Source: Azospirillum soli
GTDB taxonomy: Bacteria; Pseudomonadota; Alphaproteobacteria; Azospirillales; Azospirillaceae
Assembly: GCF_017876165.1 (NCBI RefSeq)
Contig: NZ_JAGINQ010000003.1
Span: 310,001 to 374,000, forward strand
Reading direction: 5' to 3'
Length of the DNA stretch: 64,000 nucleotides
Below the pieces are notes generated by a model. That model was not told the origin of the DNA and searched no databases. It saw only the letters and a list, made by a program, of their open reading frames with translations. The position numbers were made by a program, and so were the translations under genes. Positions within the stretch are counted from its first letter, which is position 1. Each line of letters starts with the position of its first letter. Shown one piece after another: positions 47,128 through 57,700 of this stretch.

Positions 47128-48522
47128 GTGAGCAGACTTGTCGTCGTATCGAACCGTGTCGCCCCCATCGACGAGGGCAAGCAGGCCGCCGGAGGGTTGG
47201 CCGTCGCCGTTCTGGCCGCGCTGAAAAAAACCGGCGGCATCTGGTTCGGCTGGAGCGGCAACGTCGTCGAGGGCGAGTCGCAGGACGAACCCCGGCGCAC
47301 CGATGTCGGCCGCCTGACCTACGCGACGCTCGACCTCGGGCGCCGCGATTTCGAAGAGTATTACAACGGCTTCGCCAACCAGACGCTGTGGCCACTGTTC
47401 CACTACCGGCTCGGCCTGATCGAGGTCAGCCGGCGTACGCGCGAGGGGTACAAGCGGGTCAACGGCTATTTCGCCGATCGGCTGGCGCCGCTGCTGCGGC
47501 CCGACGACATGGTATGGGTGCACGACTACCACCTGATCCCCTTCGGCGAGGAGCTGCGCCAGAAGGGCTGCCAGCAGCGCATGGGCTTCTTCCTGCACAC
47601 GCCCTTCCCGGCGCCGGAGGTGCTGTCCGTGCTGCCCAACCACCGGGAGCTGATCCGGGAGCTGTGCGCCTACGATCTGGTCGGTTTCCACACCCAGGTG
47701 GACCTGCGCTGCTTCGCCAACTACATCCGCTTCGAGACGAACGGCGAGGTGGAGGAGCGCGCCGACGGCAGCATGCTGATCCGCGCCTTCGACCGCACGC
47801 TGCTGGCCAGGGCCTTCCCCATCAGCATCGACACCGCCAATCTGGAAAGCCTCGCCCAGACCGCCGCCCGGTCCCGCCACACGGAGCGGCTGAAGGAAAG
47901 CCTCGTCGGGCGGCGGCTGATCATCGGGGTGGACCGGCTCGACTACTCCAAGGGCCTGCCGCAGCGCTTCCAGGCCTTCGAGCAGCTGCTGGCCAGCTAT
48001 CAGGAGCACTGCAACCGCGTTTCCTTCCTCCAGGTCGCCCCGCCGAGCCGCGAGGACGTGCCGGAATACATCGCCATCCGTCGCGAATTGTCGGAACTGT
48101 CGGGGCGCATCAACGGCCGCTTCGCCGAATTCGACTGGGTGCCGATCCGCTACTTGAACAAAAGCTTCGGGCGGCGCGTGCTGGCCGGCTTCTACCGCAC
48201 GGCCAACGTCGGCCTCGTGACCCCGCTGCGCGACGGCATGAACCTCGTCGCCAAGGAGTATGTGGCCTGCCAGGACCCGGACGATCCCGGCGTTCTGGTG
48301 CTGTCCTGCTTCGCCGGCGCGGCGCGCGAGCTGGGCGAGGCGCTGATCGTCAACCCCTTCGACGTGGAGGGGGTGGCCGACGCGCTGCAACGCGCGCTCA
48401 TCATGCCGCAGGGCGAGCGGAAGGAGCGGCACGCCGCCATGATGCGGACGCTGCGCGCGCACGACATCGGCTGGTGGCGGGAAAGCTACGTTGATGCCTT
48501 GACGCGGGCGCCGTACGGATGA
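47128..48522 (+). CDS. otsA: Trehalose-6-phosphate synthase family (GT20)
   Basis: This 464-residue glycosyltransferase matches OtsA, which joins a nucleotide-glucose to glucose-6-phosphate to make trehalose-6-phosphate. Motifs are [10 protein letters not shown] with a following Gly-Gly loop (AAGGLAVAV), [25 protein letters not shown] and [13 protein letters not shown] chose the GTG at 47128 (GGAGAG eight bases upstream), where similarity begins. No otsB phosphatase is adjacent, so either it lies elsewhere or the product is a related glucoside. glk follows after 10 bases. Confidence 0.94.
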   Translation: MSRLVVVSNRVAPIDEGKQAAGGLAVAVLAALKKTGGIWFGWSGNVVEGESQDEPRRTDVGRLTYATLDLGRRDFEEYYNGFANQTLWPLFHYRLGLIEVSRRTREGYKRVNGYFADRLAPLLRPDDMVWVHDYHLIPFGEELRQKGCQQRMGFFLHTPFPAPEVLSVLPNHRELIRELCAYDLVGFHTQVDLRCFANYIRFETNGEVEERADGSMLIRAFDRTLLARAFPISIDTANLESLAQTAARSRHTERLKESLVGRRLIIGVDRLDYSKGLPQRFQAFEQLLASYQEHCNRVSFLQVAPPSREDVPEYIAIRRELSELSGRINGRFAEFDWVPIRYLNKSFGRRVLAGFYRTANVGLVTPLRDGMNLVAKEYVACQDPDDPGVLVLSCFAGAARELGEALIVNPFDVEGVADALQRALIMPQGERKERHAAMMRTLRAHDIGWWRESYVDALTRAPYG

Positions 48523-48532
48523 CACTTGCTGC

Positions 48533-49504
48533 ATGACGACCGCCCTCCCCCCCACGCCCGCCCCGACCCTCGTCGCCGACATCGGCGGCACCAACGCCCG
48601 TTTCGGCCTGATCGACGAGGCGGGCATCCGCGACTCGCGCGTCTTCCGCGCCGCCGACTTCCCGTCCCTGGCGGCGGCGGCGGAGGCCTACCTGACGGCC
48701 ACGCAGCCGAACCCGCGCCCGACGCGCGGCGCCTTCGCCGTCGCGGGACCGGTGACCGGGGACCAGGTGGTCATGACCAACCGGGGCTGGTCCTTCTCCG
48801 TCAATCAGGTGCGCGACGCGCTGGGGCTGGAGCGGTTGGTGGCGGTCAACGACTTCACCGCCGTGGCGCTGTCGGTGCCGCGCCTGACCCAGGCCGACCG
48901 CCGTCAGGTCGGCGAGGGGGAGCCGGCGCCGGACGCGGTGATCGGCGTCATCGGTCCCGGCAGCGGGCTGGGCGTGTCCGGGCTGGTGCCGGGGGCGAAC
49001 GGCTGGACCGCTCTGGCCGCCGAGGGCGGACACGCCACCATGGCCCCGATCAGCGACCGCGAGAGCGCCGTGCTGGGCCAACTGCGCAAGGCGCACGACC
49101 ACGTGTCGGCGGAGCGCGTGCTGTCCGGTCCGGGGCTGGTAAACCTCTACACGGCGCTGTGCATCATCGACAACCGCGAGCCGGAGACCCTGACGCCCGC
49201 GCAGGTGCACGACTCCGCCCTGGCCGGTACCAACCCGCATTGCGTGGAGGCGGTGGAGATGTTCTGCGCCATGCTGGGCACCGTGGCGGGCAATCTGGCC
49301 CTCACGCTCGGCGCGCGGGGCGGCGTCTACATCGCGGGCGGCATCGTGCCGAAGCTGGGCACGCTGTTCACCCACTCCCGCTTCCGCAAGCGCTTCATGG
49401 AAAAGGGCCGGATGCGGGATTATCTGGAGCCGATCCCCACCTACGTCATCACCCACGAGCTGCCGGCCTTTCTCGGCCTCGCCGAAGCGGCGGCGCAGGG
49501 GTGA
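48533..49504 (+). CDS. glk: Glucokinase
   Basis: This 323-residue protein is an ATP-dependent glucokinase of the bacterial Glk type. It has the phosphate-binding DIGGTNARFGLID motif, FAVAGPV, a GPGSGLG nucleotide motif and AAEGGHATMAP. It makes glucose-6-phosphate, a substrate of OtsA encoded just upstream, so the two genes fit together. It ends six bases before the convergent sensor kinase gene. Confidence 0.96.
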   Translation: MTTALPPTPAPTLVADIGGTNARFGLIDEAGIRDSRVFRAADFPSLAAAAEAYLTATQPNPRPTRGAFAVAGPVTGDQVVMTNRGWSFSVNQVRDALGLERLVAVNDFTAVALSVPRLTQADRRQVGEGEPAPDAVIGVIGPGSGLGVSGLVPGANGWTALAAEGGHATMAPISDRESAVLGQLRKAHDHVSAERVLSGPGLVNLYTALCIIDNREPETLTPAQVHDSALAGTNPHCVEAVEMFCAMLGTVAGNLALTLGARGGVYIAGGIVPKLGTLFTHSRFRKRFMEKGRMRDYLEPIPTYVITHELPAFLGLAEAAAQG

Positions 49505-49510
49505 AAAGGC

Positions 49511-51019
49511 CTATGCTTCCGCCGCCACGCGCGGAGTGACGACGGCCAGCGGAAAGTTCACGCTGAACCGCGTGCCGCCAGCCCCGGTCCCGATCTCCAG
49601 ATGCCCGCCGAGTTCCTCGGCCAGCTGGCGGCTGAGACGCAGCCCAAGGCCGTCGCTGCTCTTATCGCTCTTGCCGAAGCCGACGCCGTCGTCCTCGACC
49701 TCAAGCACGGCGTGGGCGCCATGGCGGATCAGCCGGACCCACAGGGTGCCGGGCCGCCCGTTCGGGAATCCATGCTTGACCGCGTTGGTGACCAGCTCGT
49801 TCACCAGCAGCATCAGGGTAATGCCCTGATCGACGGTGACCAGAACCGGCTGCACCTCCAGCCGGAAGTGGATGCGGTTGCCGGTGTTGGCGACCGCCAG
49901 CAGGTTCTCGCACAGTTCCGTCAGGGTCGAGGCGGCGTCGAAATGCCCGTCGTAGTCCGCCTGATAAAGCCGGCGGTGGATCAGCGAGATCGCGTCCAGC
50001 CGCCCGCGAATTTCCGTCAGGACGGACCGCACGCCCGCGTCCTGCGACCGCGCCTCTTCCAGGATCAGCAGGTTCGCCACGATCTGCAGGCTGTTCTTCA
50101 CGCGGTGGTTCAGCTCGCGCAGCAGCATCTCCTTGGTGCTGACCGCCGCCTGGCTGTCGGCCAGCTGGCCCATCATCACCTCCGCGCTGTAGAGGCGGGA
50201 GAAGGCGCGCGTCGTCTGATAGGCGCGCACGACGCCGTAGCTCAGCAGGAAGAAGCCGCTGGCGAAGATGGCGTGGGCCAGCCACCACTGATGGTTCCAC
50301 GGCCGCGCCAGGAAGAAGGCGCCCGATGACAGCGCGAACCAGACCAGCGCCACCGCGTAGCACCAGACCAGCGGGCCACGGATCCGCTTCACCGCCAGGA
50401 CCAGAAGCGAGGCGGCGCACAGCGCGATGGCCGCCCCCTCGGTCACCACGCGGACGATGGACGGATCGACCGCCTTGGTCGTCGCCACCCACCAGACCGC
50501 CGCGACCACGGCGAATTGCGGGAGGATCCACGGCAGCCAGACCGATGCCCGCCGCCGGACCTCCGGCGCGTCGTGCTCCGCCCGGTAGTTCAGCAGCCCG
50601 AGGAACAGGAAGAAGGCCATGACCATGCGCGAGGCTGGGCCATAAAGCAGGAACAGCGCCATGTTGTGGCTGGACTGTTCCGTCAGCAGCCCGTGCGGCG
50701 TGTAGACGACGACGAATCCCAGGAACCCCAACGTCAGGAACCGCGTCAGAACCTCGCCGCTGCTGTCGTAGCAGGTCCAGGTCACCAGGGTGACGAAGGC
50801 TGCCAGCAGAATCGAAACCCCGATGGCGATTTCATGGAACAGATGGGCCTCGGCGACCAGCGCCGGATCCTGGAACGCTTCAAGATAGGCGATGCCGAAA
50901 GCCGGACCGATCGCCAGAAGACCCAGGACAAGCAAACGAAACCCTTCGACCAGCGCCGCGATCCGTGCGTGCGGCAAAGGAGTTGCCCTGTTTCCAGGGA
51001 CGAGTGCGGCCGTACTCAT
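49511..51019 (-). CDS. Membrane sensor histidine kinase of the HisKA_2 type
   Basis: This 502-residue protein has seven or so membrane helices in its first 260 residues, with little periplasmic sequence, and then a cytoplasmic kinase. The phospho-acceptor box is LRELNHRVKNSLQIVANLL (His near residue 305), the HisKA_2/HWE-related type often linked to general stress or light signalling in alphaproteobacteria. The ATPase motifs are NELVTNAVKHGFP and DDGVGFG. The membrane part resembles MASE-type sensor modules. No response regulator is adjacent. Confidence 0.9.
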   Translation of the reverse strand: MSTAALVPGNRATPLPHARIAALVEGFRLLVLGLLAIGPAFGIAYLEAFQDPALVAEAHLFHEIAIGVSILLAAFVTLVTWTCYDSSGEVLTRFLTLGFLGFVVVYTPHGLLTEQSSHNMALFLLYGPASRMVMAFFLFLGLLNYRAEHDAPEVRRRASVWLPWILPQFAVVAAVWWVATTKAVDPSIVRVVTEGAAIALCAASLLVLAVKRIRGPLVWCYAVALVWFALSSGAFFLARPWNHQWWLAHAIFASGFFLLSYGVVRAYQTTRAFSRLYSAEVMMGQLADSQAAVSTKEMLLRELNHRVKNSLQIVANLLILEEARSQDAGVRSVLTEIRGRLDAISLIHRRLYQADYDGHFDAASTLTELCENLLAVANTGNRIHFRLEVQPVLVTVDQGITLMLLVNELVTNAVKHGFPNGRPGTLWVRLIRHGAHAVLEVEDDGVGFGKSDKSSDGLGLRLSRQLAEELGGHLEIGTGAGGTRFSVNFPLAVVTPRVAAEA

Positions 51020-51173
51020 TCAGCGATCCACATCCCAATCTTTCGGGCATCTCTTCCACCCTTGGCGTAAGGATAAACGAAGACCTCCCGCGACGCGCTG
51101 ATCAAAATCAAGCGCGGGCGTCTTGGTCACGACATCGCCACAATGTCAAGTTGAGCAACCTCGCGAGCGCCCG

Positions 51174-51767
51174 TTACCGGTCGAGCCTCGACACGGCCAG
51201 CTTCAGGTCGGCCAGAAAGGTCGGCTGATCGGCCAGCTGGCCGCGCAGGATGTAGCTGGGGTGGAAGGTCGGCACCACCTCCGCCCCCGGCAGCAGCCGG
51301 CAGGACAGGACGGTGCCGCGCAACTGCATGATCCCGTTCTGCCCGGTCAGCGCCCAGGTCGGCGTGCGCCCCAGCGCGACGATGACGCGCGGCGCGTAGG
51401 CTTCCAGCGTGCGTTGCAGATGTTCGATCTCGCCCGAGAATTCGGCCAGCACCCAGTCGGAGGTGCCGAACGGTCCCCATTGCTCGTCGACGGCACGCCC
51501 TTCCTTTTTGGCGCGGGTGCGCGAGGCGAAGAAGTGCGCGACCTTGTTGCCCGGCGGCTGATAGCGGAAGACGTTGGCGACCAGGCACTGCGCCCGCTCC
51601 ACGCCCGCCGCCTCCAGATTTTCGTCCAGCAGCTTGCCGCTGCGCCCGACGAAGGGCTTGCCTTGCTTCGCTTCCTCCGCCCCTGGGGCCTCGCCCACGA
51701 TGGCGAGCCGAGGCCCCACGGCCGGCTTGGTGGGCTGCTGGTAGTCGGCGAAGGGCAGTTCGGTCAT
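51174..51767 (-). CDS. Uracil-DNA glycosylase superfamily protein
   Basis: This 197-residue protein matches the family 4/5-like branch of uracil-DNA glycosylases. Motif 1 is GEAPGAEEA followed by [14 protein letters not shown], then [10 protein letters not shown], and motif 2 is HPSYILR near the end. Only two cysteines are present in the regions where family 4 enzymes bind a 4Fe-4S cluster, so the cluster is probably absent, which is unusual. The frame is open upstream, but similarity starts at [11 protein letters not shown]. It should excise uracil from DNA. Confidence 0.85.
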   Translation of the reverse strand: MTELPFADYQQPTKPAVGPRLAIVGEAPGAEEAKQGKPFVGRSGKLLDENLEAAGVERAQCLVANVFRYQPPGNKVAHFFASRTRAKKEGRAVDEQWGPFGTSDWVLAEFSGEIEHLQRTLEAYAPRVIVALGRTPTWALTGQNGIMQLRGTVLSCRLLPGAEVVPTFHPSYILRGQLADQPTFLADLKLAVSRLDR

Positions 51768-51938
51768 CGCGCGCGTTCCGGTGCGGGTGGCTTTGCGAAA
51801 GAGAACAGGCGGGCTGGGCCTTCGGCTCCAGGGCCGAGCCCGCGCCGGCTTCACGCGCTCGTCCCATGCTCTTGATGAGGAGACATGCCCGCACCACGAT
51901 TGTTGCTCAAAGAACGGTGAAATGAAGGAGCAGAGACG

Positions 51939-52337
51939 ATGACCGCGCAACAGGACTTTGGTGCCATGACCTGCGAACCCTGCCGGGGCGGCATTCCCCC
52001 GATGGATCGCGAGATGGCGCGAAGCTATCTGGTCCAGGTGCCGGGCTGGAGCCTCCGGGAAAGCCCCGACCGGCTGGAACGCGACTTCACCTTCGCCAAC
52101 TTCCGGGAGGCGCAGGACTTCGCCATGCGCGTCGGCGACCTGTGCGAGGCCGAAGGCCACCACGCCGAGATCCGCTACGGCTGGGGCCATTGCACGGTCA
52201 GCTTCTGGACGCACAAGATCAACGGCCTGCACGCGAACGACTTCATCATGGCCGCGAAGGTGAACGGCTTGGCCGACGCGCCCTACGTGCCGGCGTCCCA
52301 ATCCATGGGCGACGTGTCGCCGACCGCAAGGTCGTGA
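51939..52337 (+). CDS. phhB: 4a-hydroxytetrahydrobiopterin dehydratase
   Basis: This 132-residue protein has the pterin-4a-carbinolamine dehydratase signature: EGHHAEIRYGWGHCTVSFW then TH, with the active-site histidines. It recycles the pterin cofactor of phenylalanine hydroxylase. The N-terminus has the usual CEPCRGG segment. It diverges from the glycosylase gene. No phenylalanine hydroxylase is adjacent. Confidence 0.92.
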   Translation: MTAQQDFGAMTCEPCRGGIPPMDREMARSYLVQVPGWSLRESPDRLERDFTFANFREAQDFAMRVGDLCEAEGHHAEIRYGWGHCTVSFWTHKINGLHANDFIMAAKVNGLADAPYVPASQSMGDVSPTARS

Positions 52338-52417
52338 GGAGCGCAGCTTTGTCCCCAAAGGCTGTTGCGACGAGCCCCCACCCTTAACCCTCCCCCACCT
52401 GGCGGCGAGGGAGGGAA

Positions 52418-52470
52418 TTAAGTGCGTCTAATGTGGTTCAGGGTCAGTCTAACTGTGGCCTGACACTGAC
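52418..52470. repeat. Insertion-sequence end-like repeat beside mutL
   Basis: Read leftward from 52470 this is GTCAGTGTCAGGCCACAGTT and onward, directly after the mutL stop codon. It holds two near-copies of a motif (CCACAGTTAGACTG, then CCACATTAGACGCA), as in transposase-binding ends. The 17 bases TCAGTCTAACTGTGGCC (52444-52460) recur in the same orientation at 54702. Confidence 0.65.
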
Positions 52471-52473
52471 AAC

Positions 52474-54336
52474 TCACCGCCGGCCGAACAGCTTTTCGAT
52501 GTCGGCGAGCTTCAACTCCACGTAGGTGGGGCGGCCGTGGTTGCACTGGCCGCTGTGGGGCGTGGCCTCCATCTGGCGGAGCAGGGCGTTCATCTCCTCG
52601 ATGCCGAGCGTCCGGCCGGCGCGGACCGAGCCGTGGCAGGCCATGGTGCCGCACACGTCCTCCAGCCGCTCCTTCAGGGACAGGGCGTCGCCCAGCTCCG
52701 CCAGCTCCTCGGCGAGGTCGCGGACGAGGCTCTTCACGTCGGACTGGCCGAGCAGGGCCGGCACCTCGCGCACCATCACGCAGCCGGGGCCGAAGCCCTC
52801 CACGACGAGGCCCAATTCCGCCAGTTCGGCGGCGCGGGTCAGCAGGCGGTTGGCGGAGGGCTCGTCCAGTTCCACCACCTCGGGGATGAGAAGCGCCTGC
52901 CGCTTGACCCCGCCGTCGAGCAGGGCGGCCTTCATCCGCTCATAGACCAGCCGCTCGTGGGCGGCGTGCTGGTCCACGATGACGATGCCCTCGGTCGTCT
53001 GGGCCACGATGTAGGTGTTGTGGACCTGGGCGCGGGCGGCACCCAGCGGGTGCGCGTCGAGCGGCGGGGCGGAGGCCGTGGGGGGCGCGTATTCCGGCGG
53101 GCGCGCGGCGGGCGCCGCCTGCCAGCCGGCGAGCCGACCCTGGAGGGGCGGAAGCGGCGCCTGGAAGGCGGCGGCCCGGTCGGCGAGGCCGCGCGGCACG
53201 GAGGAGCCGTAGCTGCCGCCCCAGCTCTGCACCGGGTTGCGGTAGGGCAGCGGGGAGGCGGGTTGGGTGCCGGGCTCCTCCGGTTCCGGGCGCAGCGCGC
53301 CGAGCGTCGCCAGACCCACGGTGGTGGAGGCGCGGTGCCCGGCCTCGGCCAGCGCGTGCTTCAGGGCGCCGACGATCAGGCCGCGCACCAGCCCCTGGTC
53401 GCGGAAGCGCACCTCGGCCTTGGCCGGATGGACGTTCACGTCCACCTCCTGCGGGTCGAGGTCGAGGAACAGGGCCAGCATCGGGTGCCGGTCGCGCGGC
53501 AGGAAGTCGGCGTAGGCGGCGCGCACCGCGCCGACCATCAGCTTGTCCCGCACCGGACGGCCGTTGACGAACAGGTGCTGGTGCCGCGCGGTCGGCCGGT
53601 GCAGCGTCGGCAGGCCGATCCAGCCGGCCAGAGTCACCGCCTCGCGCGCCGCCTGGACGGGCACGGCGTTGTCCTGAAAGTCCCGCCCCATCAGGGCGCC
53701 GAGCCGGGAGAGCCGGGCGTCCAGCAGGTCGCCCTGGGCGGCGGACAGCCGCAGCGCCGAGCGGGCGTCGTCGGCCAGCGTGAAGGCCACGCCGGGATGC
53801 GCCATGGCGAGCCGTTCGATGCAGTCGGAGATGTGCTCGAACTCCGTCCGCGCGGCCTTCAGGAACTTCAGGCGGGCGGGGACGGCGGCGAACAGGTCGC
53901 GCACCTCCACGCGGGTGCCCTGGGCCAGCGCCGCCGGCTGCGGGGTGCCCTTGGATCCTGCGTCCACCAACAGGCTCCAGGCGCTGTCGGCGCCGCGCGG
54001 GCGGCTGGTGATGGTCAGCCGACTGACCGCGCCGATGGAGGGCAACGCCTCCCCCCGGAAGCCCAGGGAGCGGATGTCCAGCAGGTCGTCCGACGGCAGC
54101 TTTGAGGTGGCGTGCCGCTCGACGGCCAGCGCCAGCTCGTCCGGAGTCATGCCGCAGCCGTCATCGGCGATGGTGATCAGCGATTTGCCGCCGTCGCGCA
54201 CCACCACGTCGATGCGGGTCGCCCCGGCATCGATGGCGTTTTCCACCAGTTCCTTGACGGCGGCGGCGGGGCGTTCGACCACCTCGCCGGCGGCGATGCG
54301 GTTGACGAGCGTTTCGGGCAGCATGCGGATCGGCAT
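52474..54336 (-). CDS. mutL: DNA mismatch repair protein MutL
   Basis: MutL (620 residues) couples MutS mismatch detection to strand removal. The N-terminal GHKL ATPase has [26 protein letters not shown] and [10 protein letters not shown]. The C-terminal dimer domain has [12 protein letters not shown], which fits the endonuclease motif DQHA(X)2E(X)4E, and CNHGRP. This is therefore the nicking type found in bacteria without MutH. The open frame runs 104 codons further upstream into transposase sequence; similarity to MutL starts at 54336, which I take as the start although its ribosome site is weak. Confidence 0.95.
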   Translation of the reverse strand: MPIRMLPETLVNRIAAGEVVERPAAAVKELVENAIDAGATRIDVVVRDGGKSLITIADDGCGMTPDELALAVERHATSKLPSDDLLDIRSLGFRGEALPSIGAVSRLTITSRPRGADSAWSLLVDAGSKGTPQPAALAQGTRVEVRDLFAAVPARLKFLKAARTEFEHISDCIERLAMAHPGVAFTLADDARSALRLSAAQGDLLDARLSRLGALMGRDFQDNAVPVQAAREAVTLAGWIGLPTLHRPTARHQHLFVNGRPVRDKLMVGAVRAAYADFLPRDRHPMLALFLDLDPQEVDVNVHPAKAEVRFRDQGLVRGLIVGALKHALAEAGHRASTTVGLATLGALRPEPEEPGTQPASPLPYRNPVQSWGGSYGSSVPRGLADRAAAFQAPLPPLQGRLAGWQAAPAARPPEYAPPTASAPPLDAHPLGAARAQVHNTYIVAQTTEGIVIVDQHAAHERLVYERMKAALLDGGVKRQALLIPEVVELDEPSANRLLTRAAELAELGLVVEGFGPGCVMVREVPALLGQSDVKSLVRDLAEELAELGDALSLKERLEDVCGTMACHGSVRAGRTLGIEEMNALLRQMEATPHSGQCNHGRPTYVELKLADIEKLFGRR

Positions 54337-54408
54337 AGCGTAGATATAGTGGGTCGGGAGGCGGAAAGCCACCACGCGCGGAGGGTGGTGGAGACCCGGC
54401 GCAACGCC

Positions 54409-54606
54409 GGCTTTGAGCCCGACGCGGTGCTCGTCCATCGCCCACACTTCCAGCGGCGTGGCGGGATCGGCCTGCTGGAGCGCCTGCACGCGATGGCGGA
54501 AGCGGGCTTTGAACACCTCTTGGGTCAGGGGATCGGCTGCGGCATGATGAGGGCGTGGCACCTGACGGGTGAAGCCGAGGCGGTGCAGGTACTCGTTGCC
54601 ACGCCG
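54409..54606 (-). mobile_element. IS630-family transposase fragment
   Basis: About 66 codons, in frame with mutL and upstream of it, encode a piece of an IS630-type transposase: [20 protein letters not shown] and, further on, [14 protein letters not shown], which contains the DE-type catalytic Asp. Both ends of the gene are missing, so this is a remnant. It occupies the place where the mutL promoter should be. Confidence 0.8.
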
Positions 54607-54701
54607 GGACGAGATTAGATGACAGGTTCTGTCGCAAAATCTGAGCATGGGCGATTAGACCAGCCTCAGCGAAAGCACTGTTTATCAATGACTTCACGGA
54701 T

Positions 54702-54718
54702 TCAGTCTAACTGTGGCC
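54702..54718. repeat. Second copy of the mutL-flanking 17-bp repeat
   Basis: TCAGTCTAACTGTGGCC at 54702-54718 is identical to 52444-52460 and in the same orientation. The two copies enclose mutL and the transposase fragment (about 2.27 kb). The rest of the gap 54337-54793 holds no other gene that I can support. Confidence 0.8.
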
Positions 54719-54793
54719 CGCCATGAGTCGAGGACGCGGAGGGCGGCGGCGTGCGATGGCGCGCCGCCGCCCTCCGCCCACAACCGCTCAGGG

Positions 54794-57700
54794 TCAGCCG
54801 GTGACGAACAGGCCGGAGGTGACCTGATCGGGCCGGACGCCGGTCAGCGTGACGCCGTCCGTGCTGGTGAACCAGATCAGCGCGTCGCCGCTCGTCGTCA
54901 TGCCGACGGTCCAGTCCTGCTCGGCGGCGAGCTGGATGCGGTCGCCCAGCGGGTTGAAGTCGGTGATGACGTCCATGCCGCTGTGCTGGCCGAAGCTGAA
55001 CACGTCCGCCCCGACGCCGCCGGTCAGCGTGTCGGCGCCCGTCCCGCCGGCCAGCAGGTCGGCGCCCGCGTTGCCGTCCAGCATGTCGTCGCCGTCGCCG
55101 CCCGCCAGATAGTCCTCCCCGTCGCCGCCGGCCAGCGTGTCGCCGAGCGCGTTGCCCAGCAGAACGTCGTGGCCGGTGCCGCCGGTGAGGGTGGAACCCG
55201 CGGCGCGGGTGTCGAAGAGGAAGACGTCGCTGGTGCCGTTCGTGTCGCCAGGGACCAGCGACGTGCTCTCGCTGGCGAAGCCGACGTAGCGGCCGTCGCC
55301 GGAGATCGACAGGTTGTGGGTGCGGAAACCGAACGGTGACGGCGTCGGCGCCGGACCGTCGGGCATGCGGACCAGGGTGACGGCGCCGGTCTGCATGTCC
55401 TTGTGGAAGATGTGCGCGCTGCCGTCCAGCGTGTCGGAGACGAGATTGGTCGCGGTGCTGGAGAAGGCCACGTACCGTCCGTCGTCCGAGATGACGATCT
55501 CCGACGCGGCGCCATCGCCGGGGGTCCCGTCGGCGCCCGCGCTGGCGACGGCGACCGTGCCGGTCTGGAGGTCGTGGACATAGGCAACCATTGGCTGCCC
55601 CGCACCGCCCCCAGCACCGCCCCCTGCCCCGGCGGGCGCGAGATAGGCGGCGTAGCGGCCATTGGCCGACAGCGCGTAGCGGGAGTCCGGGACCCCGCTG
55701 GCCACGAGGCTGCGCGTGCCGGTCTGCAGATCCTTCACGTACAGCCCGTCGCCGACGTGGTCCGGCCCGATGTACTGGAAGAGGACGGTGCGCCCGTCGG
55801 CGGAGATGCGCGGCTGGAGGCTGGCGCCCGGCGTCAGTTGCCCGTCCGCCGTGGTGCTGGCGCAGACCAGCCCGCCGGTTTGCAGGTCCTTGACGAAGAT
55901 GTCCTTCTGGCCGTTGCCGTCGTTGGCGACGAAATTGCTGGCGACGCTGGAGAACGCGACGTAGCGCCCGTTGCCGGAGATGGCGCCGGCATCACTCAGG
56001 CCGTTGCCCAGCGTGCCGTCGCTGGCCGTGCTGACGTGGACCTCGGCGCCCGTTTGCACATTCAGCGCGTACACCTCCAGCACGTTGGAGCGGTGCGAGG
56101 TGCCCGGCAGCACGCGCTCGTACCAACGGTTGTAGACCACCGTGTTCATGTCGCTGGATACGCTGCGCTCGGCGGTCCCGGAGCTTCCCGGCGCCCTGAC
56201 GACGGCCCCCGTCTGGAAATTCTTCACCATCGTCATGGTGCCGTTGGTGAAGGCGATGGCATGCCCGTCGCCGCCGAGCAGCGGGCTGTGGGAGTAGGAG
56301 TAGAACGGGAATTCCAAGCCGTCGGCCCCGACGCTGGCGCGGCGCAGGGCGCCCGGGTTCGGCGCCGACTGCACGGCGAAGGCCACCGTCGCGGTGCCGC
56401 CCTGCTGGTCGCTCAGCGTGACGCTTCCGGCGTATTGGCCGCCCGCGGCGTACTGGTGCTCGGCCGACAGCGCCGTGACGCCCGCCGACGCGGTCTGCAC
56501 GCTGGTCCGGCCGTCGCCCCAATCAATGGTTGCGGTGCCGGCCGCGGCGGTGCCGGTGGCGAAGCGGAAGGTCAGGTTCACGTTGCCGGCGGCGCCGTAC
56601 CGGCCGTTCGCCGCCAGCGTCTCGGTGTCCACGGCGACGATGTCCCGGCGCACCTCGGCGGCGTCGGGGTCCAGGTTGGTGGGGCTGGTGGTGTAGACCA
56701 CCCGCCCGCCGTCGGCGGAGGCCGAGAGGGCGGTGGAGGCGCCGTTGAACTGCTCGCCGTCGGCGGCGGTGCTGATCCGGCGCACGGCCCCGGTTTGCAG
56801 ATCCTTGGCGAAGATGTCCGCCTGCCCGTTGGTGTCGCTGTCCACGAGGTTCGAGGCGCTGCTGACGAAGACCAGCGTCCGGCCGTCGGCGGTGAGCGTG
56901 CCGGAGGCGCTGGCCCCGTTGGCCTCGCCGCCCGTGGACGTCGTGCTGACGCGCGTGGTGGTGCCGCTGTCCAGGTTGTGGAGGAAGAGGTCGGCGGCGC
57001 CGTTGCCGTCGCCGCTCACCAGCCCGTCGGCGCCGCTGGTGAAGAGAAGGCCGTGGCCATCGGCGGAAAACGCCAGCGGCATCGCCCCGGCGGCCGGGTC
57101 AATCGCAAGCCGCGTCTTCGTGCCGCTCGGCACGTCCCACAGGTACACGCCCCTCGTGCCGTCCACGGTCGCGGTGTACACGATCCGCTGCCCGTCGCTG
57201 GACAGGATGGAGTTCCAGCTGCCGGGGACGCCGCTGTTGGTCCTCGTGCCGTGCAGGTCGACGTGGTGGACGTAGCTGGGCGAGGAACTGCTGCGCCCAA
57301 TCGCCAGGCTACTGAACGACGCGTAGCGGCCGTCGGCGGAAAGCCGGAGTTCCGAAATCGAGTTGTCGGCGCTGAGGGTGCTCACCACGCTGCCGGTTTG
57401 CAGATCCATGATCTGCACGGTGTCGGTGGGATAGGAGCCGTACGTGTTGTAGCCCCTGGTTCGGATGAAGCCCGCGTAGCGCCCGTCGGCGGAGATGGTC
57501 GCGTCCGAATAGATGTAGCCACCGCTTTGGTCGGGGAATTTCTCGGCCTGCGCGAGCGTCCGAAGGGCGCCGGTCTCCAGATCCTTCAGGAACACGCTGG
57601 AGCCATCGGTGGTCCTGGCGCTGAACACGGCGTAGCGTCCGTCGCCGCTCACCGCCCCCAACCCGGCATCGGACCCCACGTTCAGCGCGGTGCCGTCGGC

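Noticed and set aside
52474..54648. MutL as a 724-residue protein
   Set aside because: The first 104 codons are transposase remnant and spacer. MutL similarity begins at 54336.
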